DNA of 64,000 nucleotides, from assembly GCA_005502805.1 (NCBI GenBank), contig SCMY01000018.1:1-64000 (forward strand). The letters run 5' to 3'. Position numbers and translations under genes: made by a program. Within the stretch, counting starts at the first letter, position 1, and each line of letters starts with the position of its first letter. Below the pieces are notes generated by a model. That model was not told the DNA's origin and made no database searches. It saw nothing but the letters and a program-made list of their open reading frames with translations. This document shows positions 8,498 through 15,939 of the stretch, one piece after another. Source of the stretch: Rhizobiales bacterium 2SD (GTDB taxonomy: Bacteria > Pseudomonadota > Alphaproteobacteria > Rhizobiales > Beijerinckiaceae).

Positions 8498-9316
8498 TCA
8501 AGCCTTCACCGTCGCGGACGGCCAGTTATGGGTTTCCTCGGTTGCATCACGGCACCAGCGATAGAAGGCGTCGTAGAGCAGCATGCCGGCCTCGAGCTGT
8601 GCCAGATCGTCACGATACATCCGTGACAGGCCGAGCGATGCCGCGAGGAAACCGGCCGCCTGCGGCGCGAGATCCAGCCGCGATGTATCGGCCGCCCGCA
8701 CGATGGTGGCGAGCTGGTCGAGCGCCGGCGAGGCCAGCCCGAACTCCTCGATCATCGTATCGAAGCTGCAGCGCTCGCCGCGGTGGCTCCAGAACACGCC
8801 GTCGATATCGAACGGCGTCGCCCCGAAGCGGTCGGCGACATCAGCTACCTCCGAGGCCGAGACGAACAGGAAGACGGCGTCGCGGTCGACGAAGCGGCGG
8901 ATCAGCCAGGGGCAGGCGATGCGGTCGATCTTGGGACGCGCCCGCGTCACCCAGAGCGTGCGTCCGGCGGCATCGCGCTTCGGCAGCTTGCCGGTCTCGA
9001 CCAGCAAACCGCCAGCCTCGCGCCAGGCCTCGAATCCCCCGGCGAGATTCTCCGCCTCCACGCCTTCATGGCGCAGCCAAGCGGCGACACCCTCGCTGAG
9101 CTTCTGGCCGCGCTGGCAGATGACGACGACCTTGCGGCCGGCATAGGCGCCGGCCCAGTCGGCGACGTCGCGATGGCTGCGGCGCTCGCTTGCCGGCAGC
9201 AGGCGCGGATCGGCGGCGACGTCCTCGTCGATGCGGACATCGAGCAGGACAGGCGCATCGGGCAGGCCGACGAGCCGGGACAATTGCGCAGGCGTGATCT
9301 GGATGTTGGAAGACAT
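8498..9316 (-). CDS. Rhodanese domain fused to ChrB-type chromate resistance domain
   Basis: The 272-residue protein starts with a rhodanese-like domain (about 1-105). Its candidate active-site loop is VVICQRGQKLSEGVAAWL, with Cys in ICQRGQ. It continues as the chromate-resistance domain (about 125-265) recognised by LWVTRARPKIDRIACPWLIRRFVDRDA and the downstream FDIDGVFWSHRGERCSFD. Domains of this type occur as the C-terminal half of ChrB, the chromate-responsive regulator of chrA; here a rhodanese replaces the DNA-binding half. A sensor or sulfur-chemistry role is inferred. The start is ATG 9316 (MSSNIQITP). Confidence 0.88.
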   Translation of the reverse strand: MSSNIQITPAQLSRLVGLPDAPVLLDVRIDEDVAADPRLLPASERRSHRDVADWAGAYAGRKVVVICQRGQKLSEGVAAWLRHEGVEAENLAGGFEAWREAGGLLVETGKLPKRDAAGRTLWVTRARPKIDRIACPWLIRRFVDRDAVFLFVSASEVADVADRFGATPFDIDGVFWSHRGERCSFDTMIEEFGLASPALDQLATIVRAADTSRLDLAPQAAGFLAASLGLSRMYRDDLAQLEAGMLLYDAFYRWCRDATEETHNWPSATVKA

Positions 9317-9450
9317 GAGCGTCCATCCTTGTCTCAAGGAGAGTGGACGCGATCCTTGGGCTGACGCCTCACGGGGCGGTCGCGGTGGGCCCCTGCGGGA
9401 AGTTTAGATCACCGGGAGTTGGTGGCGTCAATCGCCGCCGGCGCACCGAA

Positions 9451-9607
9451 CCCCTCCCCCTTGTGGGGAGGGGCAGGGGTGGGGGTCGAAAAGCCGAAGC
9501 GATCGGCTACAACTGATGGCGCTGTCGCTGCTGCCAGCCTTTTTCTGCCGCGGGTCGCCAAGCGGCACCACCCCCATCCCCATACCCTTCCCCACAAGGG
9601 GGAAGGG
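9451..9607. repeat. Inverted pair of GC-rich palindromes (MITE-like)
   Basis: The region of about 370 bases before the rhodanese-ChrB gene contains no convincing gene. It holds a 23-bp palindrome of the form CCCCTCCCCC-TTG-TGGGGAGGGG at 9451-9473. An inverted, slightly diverged copy lies at 9585-9607, with flanking GGGGTGGGGG and CACCCCCATCCCC also matching. The two arms of about 40 bp enclose about 80 bp. The same 23-bp palindrome recurs at 53715-53737, so it is a dispersed family. Confidence 0.65.
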
Positions 9608-9691
9608 AGGAGTTCGGGCGATCAGCCTCTTCACAGAGCAGTCGCGCGGGAGAAGGGTTCCCCGCGCCCTTCAGCGGCCTTGAGGATCCTA

Positions 9692-10966
9692 TCAATCCAC
9701 CCGGCTGACCAAGAGCTTGTCGATCCGCCTGCCGTCGAGATCGACCACCTCGAAGCGCCAATGGCCCTTCTGGAAGCTCTCGCCGACATTGGGCAGCCGG
9801 TTCATTTCGGCGAGCACGAAGCCGGCGACGGTCTGGTAGTCGGCGTCGCGCGGTACATGGATGCCGAGCTCATGCGAGAACTCGTCGACCTGCATCCAGC
9901 CGGCGACCAGGAAGGAGCCGTCGGCGCGGGTGACGATCGCCGGCTCCTCCTCGTCCTCGTCCTGGAAGGCGCCGGTGATCGCCTCCAGCACGTCGCTCGA
10001 GGTGATGATGCCCTCGAAATGGCCGTACTCGTCGAAGACCAGCGCCATATGGACATGGGTGGCGCGGATCGCGCGCAGCACGTCGAGCGCACCGGTGGTG
10101 TCGAGCACGACCGGCGCCTCGCGGACCAGGCTGCGCAATTCGACCTTGTCGTCGGCGAGAGCCTCGAACAACTCCTTCATCTCGATGATGCCGATGATCG
10201 AATCGGCCTCGCCATCCTGCACCGGCAGGCGGTTGCGCCTTGTCGACCTGATCTGCGCGCGGATCTCGTCGAGCGTGTCGGAAAGATCGATCACCTCGAC
10301 TTCGCGGCGCGGCGTCATCAGTGCCCTTGCCGAGCGGTCAGCGAGGCGCATCACCCCGGAGATCATCTCGCGCTCGTCGCGCTCCAGCACGCCGGCATTC
10401 TCGGCCTCGGCGATGATGGTGCGGACTTCCTCCTCGGTCACCGTCTCCTCCGGCTCGCCCTTCTGGCCGAGCAGGGCCAGCACCAGCTTGCCCGACGCAT
10501 CGAGCAGCCAGACCAGTGGCGCGGCGATCTTCGCCAGGATCGCCATCGTCGGCGCGACGCGCGAGGCGACGCGCTCGGCATCGCGCAGGGCGATCTGCTT
10601 CGGCACCAGTTCGCCAACGATCAGCGAGAGATAGGTGATCAGGACGACGACGGTGCCGACGCCGAGGGCATCGGCCACGTTGTTCGAAAAGCCGTGCGTG
10701 CCGAGCCATTCCGACAGGCGCGCGCCGAGCGTCGCGCCCGAGAAGGCGCCGGAGAGCACGCCGACCAGCGTGATGCCGATCTGCACGGTCGAGAGGAAGC
10801 GGCCCGGATTTTCGGCGAGCCGGATCGCCGTCGCGGCCCCTTTGCTGCCTTGATCGCTGAGGACTTTGAGCCGTGCCGGCCGGGATGAGACGACCGCGAG
10901 TTCCGACATGGCGAGCACACCGTTGATGACGGTGAGGACGACGACGACCAAGATCTCCGTTAACAA
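9692..10966 (-). CDS. CNNM/HlyC-CorC family membrane protein with CBS domains
   Basis: The 424-residue protein begins with a DUF21 (CNNM) transmembrane domain (about 1-190; ELAVVSSRPARLK and GELVPKQIALRDAERVA are signatures). Two CBS domains follow (about 205-330, starting at ALMTPRREVEVIDL and ending near LVFDEYGHFEGIITSSDVLEA). A C-terminal CorC_HlyC domain (about 345-424; GWMQVDEFSHELG) completes it. This is the usual order. Relatives are annotated as hemolysins but are more likely cation (Mg2+/Co2+) transport proteins or regulators. Confidence 0.93.
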   Translation of the reverse strand: MLTEILVVVVLTVINGVLAMSELAVVSSRPARLKVLSDQGSKGAATAIRLAENPGRFLSTVQIGITLVGVLSGAFSGATLGARLSEWLGTHGFSNNVADALGVGTVVVLITYLSLIVGELVPKQIALRDAERVASRVAPTMAILAKIAAPLVWLLDASGKLVLALLGQKGEPEETVTEEEVRTIIAEAENAGVLERDEREMISGVMRLADRSARALMTPRREVEVIDLSDTLDEIRAQIRSTRRNRLPVQDGEADSIIGIIEMKELFEALADDKVELRSLVREAPVVLDTTGALDVLRAIRATHVHMALVFDEYGHFEGIITSSDVLEAITGAFQDEDEEEPAIVTRADGSFLVAGWMQVDEFSHELGIHVPRDADYQTVAGFVLAEMNRLPNVGESFQKGHWRFEVVDLDGRRIDKLLVSRVD

Positions 10967-11059
10967 AACCAGCTCGGGGGCTGCAGGACCGCCATCTGTA
11001 TCGGCCTGCTTCTAAGCCGCTTATAACGCATCGACGGCCGAACGCGATGGGAGAAGGCG

Positions 11060-11668
11060 ATGACCCAGGACGATTCCCGCCAACATGCTCCGGCGACGCA
11101 GCGCAACCGCGAGCCGATCCTCGCGGTATTGCGCGAGGTGCTGCCGGTGCAGGGCCTCGTGCTGGAGGTCGCCAGCGGCTCCGGCGAGCACGCCGTCCAC
11201 TTCGCAGCGGCTTTTCCGAAGCTCTCCTTCCAGCCGAGCGATCCTGATCCGGCCGCGCTCGCCAGCATCGATGCCTGGGCGCAGGAAAGCGCCCTGCCGA
11301 ACCTGCGCCCGGCCATCCGCCTCGATGCCACCGCGTCGCGCTGGCCGATCACCGAGGCGGACGCGATCCTGTGCATCAACATGATCCACATCTCGCCCTG
11401 GGCGGCGACGGAAGGGCTGATCCGGCAAGCGGCGCAGCTCCTTCCGGTCGGTGCGCCGCTCTATCTCTACGGCCCCTACCGCCAGAGCGATGTGCCGCTG
11501 GCGGCGAGCAACGCCGTCTTCGACGACAGCCTGCGCCGCCGCAACCCGAAATGGGGCCTGCGCGAACTGGAGGCCGTCACCGAGCTTGCGAAAGCTTCGG
11601 GCTTCGGCGAGCCGCAGGTCACGGCGATGCCGGCGAACAATCTCAGCGTGGTGTTCCGGAAGGCCTGA
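11060..11668 (+). CDS. DUF938 SAM-dependent methyltransferase
   Basis: A 202-residue protein with the class I methyltransferase glycine motif VLEVASGSGEHAVHFA (34-49), an acidic second strand (PSDPDPA) and the conserved segment CINMIHISPWAATEGL. NPKWGLRELEAV and the C-terminal MPANNLSVVFRK are typical of the DUF938 family. The methyl acceptor is unknown. The ATG follows GGGAGAAGGCG, a clear ribosome binding site. Confidence 0.92.
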   Translation: MTQDDSRQHAPATQRNREPILAVLREVLPVQGLVLEVASGSGEHAVHFAAAFPKLSFQPSDPDPAALASIDAWAQESALPNLRPAIRLDATASRWPITEADAILCINMIHISPWAATEGLIRQAAQLLPVGAPLYLYGPYRQSDVPLAASNAVFDDSLRRRNPKWGLRELEAVTELAKASGFGEPQVTAMPANNLSVVFRKA

Positions 11669-11672
11669 GCGC

Positions 11673-12353
11673 TCAGCCGCCGTCGCAGCTCGTCTCCTGC
11701 GTCGCGCAGATGCGGTCGACCCAGGCGCGGAAGCGGCCCGCCTCCACACCGGCCTTCGCCGCCGGCTTGATCTCGAGCCCCGGCAGGACCTCGCTGTCCG
11801 CGGGCAGGCCATAATCGACCAGCACCCATTTGCCACTGCAGCCGAGCAGGCGGCCATTCTGGACAAAGGCGTCGCCGTCGAAGCTCGCGCCGTCCTGGCC
11901 GGAGAGGACGGCCGGCGCCTTGGCATCCGGGCGCAACCGGCCGGCCGTGGCCTGCGACTTCACCGTCAGCTTGCGCCCGCTGACCCAGCCCGAGCCCTTG
12001 AACATCGGCCGTGGCGCGGCATCGGTCAGCATCTCGTTGTCGCGCGCCTTAGCGATCCTGAACCAGCCATTGGCACCGGCCGAGACCTCGACCTCGACCA
12101 TGGCGCGCACCGGCGGATCGTCGCTGCTGAGCTTCACCGGCGGCAGCGTACCCAGCACCTTGTGGGACGTACCGGGACCGGCGCGGACATTGAGCCCCTC
12201 CGGATCGGTCTCGCTGACGAAGGCTCCGAAGGAGCAGGCGACCTGCCCGGCCGGCGCCGGCGCGACGCTTTCCGACTGCGCCCGCGCCGCCGGGGCGGCA
12301 AGGAGAAGAGCCGCCGTCAGGCTAGCGGCAAGGACCTCAGGACGACGCGGCAT
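11673..12353 (-). CDS. Secreted SH3-domain protein
   Basis: The 226-residue product has a signal peptide (about 1-28; LAASLTAALLLAAPAARAQ). A bacterial SH3 domain follows (about 40-125; GLNVRAGPGTSHKVLGTLPP), then a C-terminal region with paired cysteines (LLGCSGKWV, RICATQETSCDGG). It is predicted to be periplasmic and may bind peptidoglycan or a partner protein. The ATG at 12353 overlaps the 3' end of the upstream gene by 17 bases, implying translational coupling. Its stop lies five bases from the stop of the convergent methyltransferase. Confidence 0.82.
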   Translation of the reverse strand: MPRRPEVLAASLTAALLLAAPAARAQSESVAPAPAGQVACSFGAFVSETDPEGLNVRAGPGTSHKVLGTLPPVKLSSDDPPVRAMVEVEVSAGANGWFRIAKARDNEMLTDAAPRPMFKGSGWVSGRKLTVKSQATAGRLRPDAKAPAVLSGQDGASFDGDAFVQNGRLLGCSGKWVLVDYGLPADSEVLPGLEIKPAAKAGVEAGRFRAWVDRICATQETSCDGG

Positions 12354-13284
12354 TGACCAGCACATAGTAGAAGGCGTTCGGCTTGCCGACCGCCTTGAGG
12401 AAGGTCGGGTAGCGGTTCTTCGGGACGGTCTGGCAGCCGGCCGACCAGGTGTTGGGCTCGAGCACATTGTCCTGCCCGCCGCGGTGGATGTACATGCTGG
12501 TCCCCGCCCCTGTCGGGTCGATCCGGCTCTTGTCGTCCTGGGTGAAGCGGCCGTCGCCGTCAGTGTCGCGCTCGGCCACCTGCGTGGTCTTCACCTGGAA
12601 GGCGCGATCGCCGAGGAAGCCGCCCTTCTTCTCGAAATACTGATAGGTGCCTTCGGTCAGGCGGCCTGCATCCTTGATGCCGTCCTTGTTGATGTCGACG
12701 CCATCGGCCTTCTTGAAGGCAACGCCCTTGTAGCGCTTGTCGCCGCTGCCGGCGCGCTGCGAGTACTGCGCGCCCGGCTCGGTGCAGATCGGGAAGCTCG
12801 ACAATTCGCGGAAGCGCCCGGTCCGGCGCATCACCACGACGAGGTCGTCATAGGAGCCCTTGCCGCGGTGGGCGATCGTGCTGCTTTCCTTGCGCAGCGC
12901 CAGTAGCACCAGGCGGCCGAAGCGCAGATCGAAGCGCGCTTCGGTCGAGCCGAAGCGCCAGAAGATCGCCGAATAGGAATCGAAGGCCTGCTTGGCCGTC
13001 CGGAACTGCGGACGATCGGCCGAAGGCCGGCGGAAGCGAGCGTCAAGGATCTCGCCGTAGAAGTCACGCCATTCCCGCAAGCCCCGCAGGCGCATCTCGG
13101 CGACCGGGCTGAGGTTCACCTCGACGACGCGCCAGAAGAAGTCCTGCAGTCCCGGCGGTACCCCTGCGACATTGTCGCGCCAGCGCGAGAAGGCGATGAC
13201 CTTGTCCTGGCGTAGGCAACGGTCGAACTGCCTGGCGAAATGGCCGAAATCGAGCTCGGCAAGGTCGGGACGGCGGACACTCAT
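12337..13284 (-). CDS. Unrecognised protein with EF-hand-like loops and a YkuD-like C-terminus
   Basis: The 315-residue protein has no signal peptide and an N-terminal region (1-170) I do not recognise. Two calcium-loop patterns follow: D197-x-N199-x-D201-G with D205, and D240-x-D242-x-D244-G with D250. The last 55 residues resemble the catalytic core of L,D-transpeptidases: MYIHRGG (His267), then NTWSAGC (Ser281, Gly283, Cys284). A Cys in an S-x-G-C setting downstream of a His is the YkuD signature. It is translationally coupled to the SH3 protein. A calcium-dependent wall enzyme is a guess; lack of an export signal argues against it. Confidence 0.6.
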   Translation of the reverse strand: MSVRRPDLAELDFGHFARQFDRCLRQDKVIAFSRWRDNVAGVPPGLQDFFWRVVEVNLSPVAEMRLRGLREWRDFYGEILDARFRRPSADRPQFRTAKQAFDSYSAIFWRFGSTEARFDLRFGRLVLLALRKESSTIAHRGKGSYDDLVVVMRRTGRFRELSSFPICTEPGAQYSQRAGSGDKRYKGVAFKKADGVDINKDGIKDAGRLTEGTYQYFEKKGGFLGDRAFQVKTTQVAERDTDGDGRFTQDDKSRIDPTGAGTSMYIHRGGQDNVLEPNTWSAGCQTVPKNRYPTFLKAVGKPNAFYYVLVNAASS

Positions 13285-13427
13285 GCCTCACCACCCGATC
13301 GTTGGAATGGGCGCATCGGAACCCTCCACCGCTATCCTGTCGGAGCGACCATAGGACGGCGCCGCCCGAAGGTCAGGCGGCGAGCAACCGGTCGATCAGC
13401 GCTTGCGGAGGTCTGAGGGCTTTTCGC

Positions 13428-13481
13428 TAGAGCATTTTCGAGCGAAGTGGACGCCGGTTCGCGTGAAGAAAATGCGATAGA
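13428..13481. repeat. Dispersed Rhizobiales-type palindromic element, copy 1
   Basis: TAGAGCATTTTCGAGCGAAG is followed by a spacer and then GGTTCGCGTGAAGAAAATGC, giving an interrupted palindrome (GCATTTT pairs with AAAATGC, and CGCGAA with TTCGCG). A clearly related copy is at 19772-19822. It lies just after the stop of the YqaA gene and may act as its terminator. Confidence 0.7.
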
Positions 13482-13489
13482 CCAAAAAC

Positions 13490-14071
13490 TCAGAGCACCA
13501 TCGGCAGCACGAAGAAGCCGCCGACGATGATCACGACCAGCGCCAGCGCCGTCATCGGCAGGTGCTTCTCGATGAAGATGCGGATGTCGTCGCCGTAATA
13601 GCGCAGCGCCACCGCGATCATCGCGAAGAAGGTGACGCGCGAGATCACCATGCCGACCGTGAACTTCCAGATGTCGAAATGCAGGAAGCCGGACATGATC
13701 GTGACGATCTTGAACGGGATCGGCGTCAGGCCCTTGGTCAGCAGCACCCAGAACCAGTAGTCCTGCGAGGTCGCGATCAGCGTCGCGGCCTTCTCCTGCA
13801 GGCCGTAGATGCCGATCAGCCAGGCGCCGAGCGATTCATAGAGCAGCGCGCCGATCGCATAGCCGAGATAGCCGCCGGTGACGGCGCCGAGCGAGCAGAC
13901 CCCGGCATAGAACCAGGCGCGGTCGGGCCTTGCGATGCACATCGGGATCAAGAGCGGGATCGGCGGCAGCGGGCTCACCGAGCTTTCGACAAAGGTGATG
14001 GCGAAGAGCAGCCAGGGCGCGGCAGGGTGGGACGCGTAGGAGACGCACCAGTCGTAAGCACGCTTGAGCAT
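13490..14071 (-). CDS. YqaA/DedA-family (SNARE-associated) membrane protein
   Basis: A 193-residue membrane protein matching the YqaA branch of the DedA/SNARE-associated superfamily: FVESSVSPLPPIPLLIPMCIA (28-48), then GGYLGYAIG and KGLTPIPFKIVTIMSGFLHFD. There are four to five hydrophobic segments. Related DedA proteins flip lipids across the inner membrane; the specific role of YqaA is not established. It is a single gene read away from a region of about 170 bases that separates it from phoD. Confidence 0.88.
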   Translation of the reverse strand: MLKRAYDWCVSYASHPAAPWLLFAITFVESSVSPLPPIPLLIPMCIARPDRAWFYAGVCSLGAVTGGYLGYAIGALLYESLGAWLIGIYGLQEKAATLIATSQDYWFWVLLTKGLTPIPFKIVTIMSGFLHFDIWKFTVGMVISRVTFFAMIAVALRYYGDDIRIFIEKHLPMTALALVVIIVGGFFVLPMVL

Positions 14072-14241
14072 GTAAGGGAAACCGTTCCTGGGTTCTCGCG
14101 CCGGTTGCAGGGCTGCCCTGCGTCCTATGCATTAATTCAATTGGCGCGATCAGGCCACTAATCTCTTGGGCTAGAGTCAATATGACGACAGGTTCGTGGC
14201 GACCGGGAGGCATCTCGATTGCCGTGGACCGCAACAGCCGC

Positions 14242-15870
14242 TTATGCCGGCTTCATGCTGGGCTGCCCGGCCTCCACCACGAAGCTCGCCCGGGTCGAGA
14301 CCGGCGCGCCGGCCACGGTGACCTTGTCGAGAACGCGGTAATCCGCCTGCCATCGCCCCTTCGACAGGCTGTGGCGCATATAGCCGCGCTGGTTGTTGAA
14401 GAAGCCGATATGCGGATTCTTCTTCAGCGCCACCTGCCCCGCCTTGGTCATGTCGGCGCCGTCGCCGCCCGAGGTGATCGAGGTCGAGACGAATTCGACG
14501 CCGAGCGTCCTCGACTTCGGATCGTCGAAGTCGGCCTTGAGCTCGCCGGCCCAGTTCTGGTGGATGTCGCCGGTCAGAACCACGGCATTGCCGATGCGGG
14601 CGCTCTCCAGCGTGTCGAACAGCCGCTTGCGCGCCGCGACCGCGCCATCCCACTTGTCCATGTGGTAGCCGGTCTTCTCCGGCGCCGGATCGCGGTCATG
14701 GCGCATGATCATCACCTGCTGCGCCAGCACGTTCCATGTCGCCTTCGAGGCGCGCAGCCCCTCGCCGAGCCAGGCCTCCTGCTTCTCGCCGAGCATGGTG
14801 TTCTCCGGCTTCAGCGCATCGGCGCAGGCCGCGTGCGAGCCGTCGCCGCAGGGCTGGTCGCTGCGATATTGGCGGGTGTCGAGCACGTCGATCTGGGCGA
14901 GGTCGCCAAACTGGAAGCGGCGATAGGCCTGGATCCACGGCCCGTTCGGCAACGAGCTCCGGCGCAGCGGCATGTGCTCGTACCAGGCCTGGAAGCCGGC
15001 CGCACGGCGCAGCGCGAAGATCTCCGGCGGAATCCCCTCCTCCGAGACCAGGCCGGCGAAGTTGTTGTCGACCTCGTGGTCGTCGAAGGAGACGATCCAG
15101 GGCGCCGAGGCATGAGCGAGCTGGAGATCGGGATCCATCTTGTAGATGGCGTAGCGCTGGCGGTAGTCGGCGAGCGAATAGATTTCATCGGGCTCGCCGG
15201 GCATCACCCGGGCGACCGGCAGCGGCCGCTCGTTCGGCCTGACCATCCGGTACTCGTAGATGTAGTCGCCATAGTGGAAGACGAAGTCGAAGCGCTCCTC
15301 GGCGACATGGCGGAAAGCGCTGAAGAAGCCGTCCTCGTAGCGCTGGCAGCCGAGCACGCCGAAATTGACGCGCTCGAGGCTCGCGCCCGCGGCCGGCAGC
15401 GTCCGGGCCCGGCCGATCATGGTGCGCTCGCCGCCGCAGCTGAAGCGGTAGAAATAGTCGCGGTTCGGCTCCAGCCCAGCGATCTCGACATGGACCGCAT
15501 GACCGAGTTCCGGCCGCGCCAGTGCGGTACCGCGCTGCACATTGCCGCGCATATTGGCTTCGGTCGCGATCTCGTAGGCGACCTCGACCGCCTTCATCGG
15601 CATGCCGCCATTGCGGGCGAGCGGCAGCGGCGCCAGCTTGGTCCAGATCACGAAGCCATCGGCGGCCGGGTCGCCCGAGGCGATGCCGAGGCCGAACGGA
15701 TAGGCGGCGAAGACCGGATTGGCCCAGACGCGCTGGTCGATCACGCCACCGCCCGTGAGCAGCAGGCCGGAGGCCGCGAGCCCGGTCAGGAATCGCCGCC
15801 GCGACGGCGTGCCGGCCTCGGTCAGGAAGTCATCGACGGCGAACTGACCGAAGGCGTTGCGGCGGAACAT
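14242..15870 (-). CDS. phoD: Alkaline phosphatase D, Tat-exported
   Basis: The 542-residue enzyme has a twin-arginine signal (SRRRFLTGLAASGLLL, 23-38). The PhoD N-terminal domain follows (FGLGIASGDPAADGFVIWTKL), then the metallophosphatase core with FHYGDYIYEY, FDDHEVDNNF and LTGDIHQNWAGEL. PhoD is a calcium/iron-dependent phosphodiesterase and phosphomonoesterase that releases phosphate from organic esters in the periplasm. No Pho box was confidently identified. It is a single gene, full length for the family, and the Tat signal fits folded-metalloenzyme export. Confidence 0.95.
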   Translation of the reverse strand: MFRRNAFGQFAVDDFLTEAGTPSRRRFLTGLAASGLLLTGGGVIDQRVWANPVFAAYPFGLGIASGDPAADGFVIWTKLAPLPLARNGGMPMKAVEVAYEIATEANMRGNVQRGTALARPELGHAVHVEIAGLEPNRDYFYRFSCGGERTMIGRARTLPAAGASLERVNFGVLGCQRYEDGFFSAFRHVAEERFDFVFHYGDYIYEYRMVRPNERPLPVARVMPGEPDEIYSLADYRQRYAIYKMDPDLQLAHASAPWIVSFDDHEVDNNFAGLVSEEGIPPEIFALRRAAGFQAWYEHMPLRRSSLPNGPWIQAYRRFQFGDLAQIDVLDTRQYRSDQPCGDGSHAACADALKPENTMLGEKQEAWLGEGLRASKATWNVLAQQVMIMRHDRDPAPEKTGYHMDKWDGAVAARKRLFDTLESARIGNAVVLTGDIHQNWAGELKADFDDPKSRTLGVEFVSTSITSGGDGADMTKAGQVALKKNPHIGFFNNQRGYMRHSLSKGRWQADYRVLDKVTVAGAPVSTRASFVVEAGQPSMKPA

Positions 15871-15939
15871 GGCAGGGCTCCAGGCTCATTGCCTGGAACC
15901 ATACCAAGTTTCACCTGACGCGCACGTGACAGGAGCGAC

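Noticed and set aside
7288-9099. Long plus-strand open frame over chrA and the ChrB gene
   Set aside because: Shadow frame in GC-rich DNA; the product is Arg/Asp/Gln-rich without domains, while the minus strand has two recognisable genes.
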